DNA from: VAZQ01 sp963841705
Lineage (GTDB): Bacteria; Pseudomonadota; Alphaproteobacteria; Rhizobiales; Xanthobacteraceae
Length of the DNA stretch: 64,000 nucleotides
Direction of reading: 5' to 3'
NCBI GenBank assembly: GCA_963841705.1
Contig: CAWJDY010000039.1
Span: forward strand, 28,047 to 92,046
Each line of letters starts with the position of its first letter. Positions within the stretch are counted from its first letter, which is position 1. Below are positions 60,896-64,000 of the stretch, in pieces. A program made the position numbers and the translations under genes. The notes under the pieces are model-generated. The model made no database searches and was not told the DNA's origin. It saw nothing but the letters and a program-made list of their open reading frames with translations.

Positions 60896-62974
60896 CTAAA
60901 ACTGGGCGCGAAAGCGTCCCGCAAACGCATGCACCGGACCGCGGTCGGTGTTGTAGGCAGGGTTAGTGATGTACTGGTAGTCGAAGGTGATGCGCCTGGC
61001 TGATGAAAGTGCGTGGTTGTAATAAGCCTCGAGAATCTTCTCGGACCCAGGATTAGGCAGCTGTCCGTCGCCGATGAGGATGCCCAAGCCTCCAGCGTCT
61101 AAAAACGCCTGGTGGACGCCTGAAATGCCGTTGACCACACCAGCGATCCCGATCGTATCATCCGGGCGGCCCCAGTTCTTGCCATTCAGCGAGATCCCTC
61201 CCGAAACGGTCCGATCGATGTCGGTAAAGTCCCGCGGCTCGACATTGGGGTCAGCCCAACCGGCGCGGACAAACACGCCGACCGTTGGCGAGACTTGTTG
61301 TTCCAGGTTGATACTGACGCCGGGGCAACTCGTATAGTTCCTGACAGCCGTAATGTCGGCGGGCTGACCGGTTATTTGAGCAAGCGCGATGGCGTCCTGG
61401 TATCTTCCCGCCCGCCCGCGGCTGAGGAAGCCGGTGATCTTGAACTTACCCGGCTGGCCCCACAATTCGTGGCGTTCCTCGATTTCCCCGACCAACTGAA
61501 ATTGCTGAAAGGTCGGGTCGAGGCCGAACGCGTCGGGGCTGACGCCGCCTTCGGGAGATGCCGAGAGGTCGAAAACGCCGCCGCGAAGGGTCCATGCGCC
61601 AGAGTACCATTCGACGGCCGCACCGTATGTGTATTCCCAGGCATCGCCGGCAAAATCGAATGTGCCGGCATTGATCAGCGACCAGTTGAGAAAGTCGGTT
61701 CTGGGACTGTTGGCATATTTGTTGGTATCGAAGATGTCGGGGACTTCGAACCTTCCTACTGTAAGCACGACGCGGTTTGCCGTTTGCCAGTTGGCGAATT
61801 GGCCGATACCGGCGTCGACCTTCTCGCTTTCGCCGCTGAGATTGATCGTCTGGCGGATGAACGCGCGCTGCAGTCGCGTATAAGGATAAGATGAGCCAAG
61901 CTTGAAGGCCTCGCCGCTGGGAAATCCGGCAACCCCATGCGAGTCGGCCAAACCGAAACCCTGATTGATCTCCTCGCTGAGCCAGAGCTCGGCACCTTGC
62001 CACAACCGTATGCCGGCATAGAGCGTCAGGTCGACGGTTTCGCGGCCCTGACCGCTGCCGGGCAAGCTGTTGGTGCCCCCGTAGGGCGATCGCATTGCCG
62101 GGTAGCCTTGCCAGACGAACGTAGTTTGACCGTGAAAATTCACGACGTCGGGCGCCGGCGCGGACAGGGTGGGCGCGAAGGGGTTTCCGATCGTCGGGCC
62201 GCCACCGAAGCGATAGTTCAGTCCTGCGCGCAGCTGCTGCTGGGAAAAATCGGACGTGAACTGCTCCCCCGCGTTCGGGAACATCACTGTGCTGTCACCG
62301 TATCTCGTGACCAGGTACTCGACGCTCGCCGTCCAGTTTGGCGCAACCGCAAACTCGATGCCGACTCCTGCCGCCCAGCCCAATCGCCACAGGAAAGGGG
62401 AATCCGTCGTGCCGCTGGCCAGTTGCGTCAGCGTCAGCTGGTTGTAGGTCCAGGCGAAGCCGCCCGTCGCATAAACGAGCCAGCTGCCAGGAGCGTAACC
62501 AATGCGACCGCGCAAGGTGCCGGAATCCAGCACGGTCTCGCTGTAGGTCTCCAGGCCGTTCATCGGCGAGAGCAAGATCGAGGTGCCGCCGATGGAGATT
62601 CCGTCAAGATTTGGCCAGCTCGGGAAGGAGGCATCAGCCTGAATGCCGATCACGAAGCGGTTCGCCAGCATATAGTCATAGCCGAGTTGCACCCCACCGA
62701 AGAAGCTGCCCACGTCTTTGAACGCATTGAATGACTGAAACAGGTCGAGCGAGCTGGAGAGATTGGGTGGGCCGCTCCAATTCGAATTGCCCCAGGCATA
62801 GCCAAGATGAAAGCCAGCATAGAAGCCGGTCCAATCGTAGGGTTGGATCACGGGGGCTTGCCACGGCACCTTCACCGGCATCGGCCCTTCTGCCGCCATT
62901 GCAGGAGCTGCGACCAGAGCGGCCGCAAGCCATCCGATGCGGCCCATTCGCTCGATCTTGATTCGGGTCAACAT
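60896..62974 (-). CDS. Composite outer-membrane porin: Omp25/31-like barrel fused to OprB-type carbohydrate porin
   Basis: This 692-residue outer-membrane protein has a signal peptide (GRIGWLAAALVAAPAMAAEG). An Omp25/31-like barrel follows (~40-260; DWTGFYAGFHLGYAWGNSNW, with NYRFGGGP marking its last strand). The second part is an OprB-like porin: NFHGQTTFVWQGYPAMRSPY (~285) to the terminal ARRITFDYQYITNPAYNTDR, ending in Phe. Alternating hydrophobic strand patterns run throughout. It likely allows sugar or small-solute diffusion. The ATG at 62974 (MLTRIKIERM) is used; the frame also opens at 63028. Confidence 0.85.
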   Translation of the reverse strand: MLTRIKIERMGRIGWLAAALVAAPAMAAEGPMPVKVPWQAPVIQPYDWTGFYAGFHLGYAWGNSNWSGPPNLSSSLDLFQSFNAFKDVGSFFGGVQLGYDYMLANRFVIGIQADASFPSWPNLDGISIGGTSILLSPMNGLETYSETVLDSGTLRGRIGYAPGSWLVYATGGFAWTYNQLTLTQLASGTTDSPFLWRLGWAAGVGIEFAVAPNWTASVEYLVTRYGDSTVMFPNAGEQFTSDFSQQQLRAGLNYRFGGGPTIGNPFAPTLSAPAPDVVNFHGQTTFVWQGYPAMRSPYGGTNSLPGSGQGRETVDLTLYAGIRLWQGAELWLSEEINQGFGLADSHGVAGFPSGEAFKLGSSYPYTRLQRAFIRQTINLSGESEKVDAGIGQFANWQTANRVVLTVGRFEVPDIFDTNKYANSPRTDFLNWSLINAGTFDFAGDAWEYTYGAAVEWYSGAWTLRGGVFDLSASPEGGVSPDAFGLDPTFQQFQLVGEIEERHELWGQPGKFKITGFLSRGRAGRYQDAIALAQITGQPADITAVRNYTSCPGVSINLEQQVSPTVGVFVRAGWADPNVEPRDFTDIDRTVSGGISLNGKNWGRPDDTIGIAGVVNGISGVHQAFLDAGGLGILIGDGQLPNPGSEKILEAYYNHALSSARRITFDYQYITNPAYNTDRGPVHAFAGRFRAQF

Positions 62975-63464
62975 TGAAATACTTACCCCAGCCCGCGGCA
63001 AAATCTTTACGTAGGCGCAGGACAACATTCAATTTGAGATCGACAAATCTGATACTTATTCCTGCCGCCGAGGTAATCTCGCCTCAAATTGGACTAATTG
63101 TAATCTGTGGGCAATTTCGCTTGCCAGTTTTAGACTTGAGTTCCAGCCGCTTATGCGGTGTGGTCGACGAAGAGGCGCGCGGAACGCGCGGACGGTGTTG
63201 CGCATGTCGCTTTGCTCATCCGCGTTACGGCCTCATCGGGGACATAGGCCTGCGCGGAGTGCTCGGCGGTTTGAGCCGAAGGCGTCCCAAATCCGACCTT
63301 CGGTGACTCCTGGATCGTCCGCCTTCGCGGGCGATGACGACCGACGGGCTGATGAATTCCTTAAGTTAGCGCACATGGGGTCAAGTCGGCTTCGGTCCAA
63401 ACAAATTTTGCTGTACAATGAATCGGGACTCATGTACAAAAGGACATCCTTCAAAAGTGCGTTC
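62975..63464. other. Intergenic region with a possible small-RNA promoter
   Basis: No supportable gene is present. A possible -10 element TACAAT lies at ~63413 with a weak -35 17 bp upstream, about 50 bp before the strong hairpin at 63465. A 26-codon frame from 63432 runs through that hairpin and is unlikely to be coding. Confidence 0.35.
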
Positions 63465-63500
63465 AAAGCCCGGCGCGGGCTGCTGCGCCGGGCTTTGTTC
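63465..63500 (+). terminator. Strong hairpin terminator
   Basis: Bases 63465-63476 (AAAGCCCGGCGC) pair perfectly with 63485-63496 over a loop GGGCTGCT and are followed by GTTCTTC. This is a typical GC-rich intrinsic terminator with a modest T-run. No protein gene ends just before it, so it may end a short non-coding transcript beginning near 63420. Confidence 0.6.
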
Positions 63501-63737
63501 TTCGCGCGGTGAGATGAGGTGATTGTTATGGCGGCAATCCTCCGTGAGGCCACTGTCGGGCAGATGCAAGCCACGTGCTTGCGCCTCAGTGATTGACCAG
63601 TTCAACTTATCGGAGAAAAATCATTGTAGATTCATTGTTGTTTACAATGGCGCCTCGCTTCCCTCGCCCATCAGTTGTACCGAAGAGCGTACAGTCACAC
63701 GCGGTGTACACGCTGACCACTCGAGGCAACGCGTCGC

Positions 63738-64000
63738 ATGAGCGCCAATGACAGCTTCCATATCGCCGTGCTCGCCGGCGACGGCATTGGCCCTGAGGTC
63801 ATGGCGCCGGCGGTGCAAATCCTGCAAGCCGCCGCAGCATTGCATCCCGACCTGCGGCTGCGCTTGCGCGAGGCGCCGGCGGGGGCCGGGCACTATCGTG
63901 ATACCGGCGTCTCGCTTCCGGATACGACGGTCAAGCTGTGCGAGCAGGCCGACGCCATCCTGCTCGGTGCGTGCGGGCTGCCCCACATCCGCTATCCCGA
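63738..64000 (+). CDS. Isocitrate/isopropylmalate dehydrogenase family protein (partial)
   Basis: The gene starts MSANDSFHIAVLAGDGIGPE and runs off the right edge after ~87 codons. AGDGIGPEVMAPAVQIL and ADAILLGACGLPHIRYP are the usual N-terminal landmarks of LeuB, tartrate and isocitrate dehydrogenases. These enzymes oxidatively decarboxylate beta-hydroxy acids with NAD. Which substrate is used cannot be told without the specificity helix further on; LeuB would be expected to have GAVGGP where this has GACGLP, so a tartrate- or malate-type relative is plausible. Confidence 0.85.
   Translation, partial: MSANDSFHIAVLAGDGIGPEVMAPAVQILQAAAALHPDLRLRLREAPAGAGHYRDTGVSLPDTTVKLCEQADAILLGACGLPHIRYP

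Noticed and set aside
1..64000. CRISPR arrays, tRNA or rRNA genes
   Set aside because: No regularly spaced direct repeats, cloverleaf-like segments with conserved TTCGA loops, or rRNA signature stretches were noticed; a dedicated scan would be needed to exclude a tRNA fully.

Overview
The window looks like an alphaproteobacterial chromosome segment, most likely from Hyphomicrobiales (Xanthobacteraceae/Nitrobacteraceae-like). The reasons are high-GC coding sequence, lone CoxL-type molybdoenzymes, remnants of the 'ABC_sub_bind' and Bug/TctC solute-binding families that are amplified in that group, a palindromic intergenic repeat, and a BigR-type sulfide regulator. Genus cannot be fixed from sequence reading alone. 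No rRNA, tRNA or CRISPR array was seen.

Layout. (1) 1-8.4 kb: a nitrogen-heterocycle salvage locus with a purine-type permease end, an 8-oxoguanine-deaminase-like amidohydrolase, a four-gene BMP-family ABC importer and two isochorismatase-fold cysteine hydrolases. (2) 8.5-10.5 kb: a gene graveyard holding a CoxL N-terminal scrap, a CHAT C-terminal scrap, a broken two-helix membrane protein and a truncated modA. (3) 10.4-20.7 kb: two molybdoenzymes, a Tat-exported acetamidase/formamidase and an SsuABC/TauABC-like importer. (4) 20.7-26.4 kb: a G-rich gene-poor stretch, integrase debris, a DUF2157-like membrane protein, a chimera of a duplicated hydrolase fragment and a RecD2 fragment, PHB depolymerase, a GST and palindromic repeats. 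(5) 26.4-31.2 kb: nitronate monooxygenase, an LD-carboxypeptidase divergent from a MurC/Mpl-like ligase, and an IS630 element. (6) 31.2-47.7 kb: three sensor kinases without a response regulator, an alpha/beta hydrolase, a small dehydrogenase/tautomerase/quinone-reductase set ending in a truncated aldehyde dehydrogenase, LysR and TetR regulators, an AidB-like acyl-CoA dehydrogenase with its own TetR, a second tautomerase, and a possible group II intron scrap. (7) 48-57.3 kb: an AaeB/AaeX/AaeA-like efflux set whose FUSC gene is frameshifted, then a sulfide-detoxification module (SQR, DUF442 phosphatase-like protein, peroxiredoxin, persulfide dioxygenase, BigR/SqrR regulator, broken TauE, decayed cytochrome c). 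(8) 57.5-64 kb: MarR regulator, FAD monooxygenase, a composite outer-membrane porin and the start of an isopropylmalate/tartrate-dehydrogenase-like gene.

The functional islands are purine/amide nitrogen acquisition, molybdoenzyme chemistry, aldehyde/aromatic turnover and sulfide defence. They are separated by accessory debris: at least ten broken genes or fragments were recognised, several visible only by joining frames. The most distinctive observations are a 482-bp near-identical duplication of a hydrolase gene whose distal copy is fused to a RecD2 helix-hairpin-helix fragment, the LdcA/Mur-ligase divergent pair, and the pile of orphan histidine kinases. All functional statements rest on motif and family recognition by eye; no database search was run.
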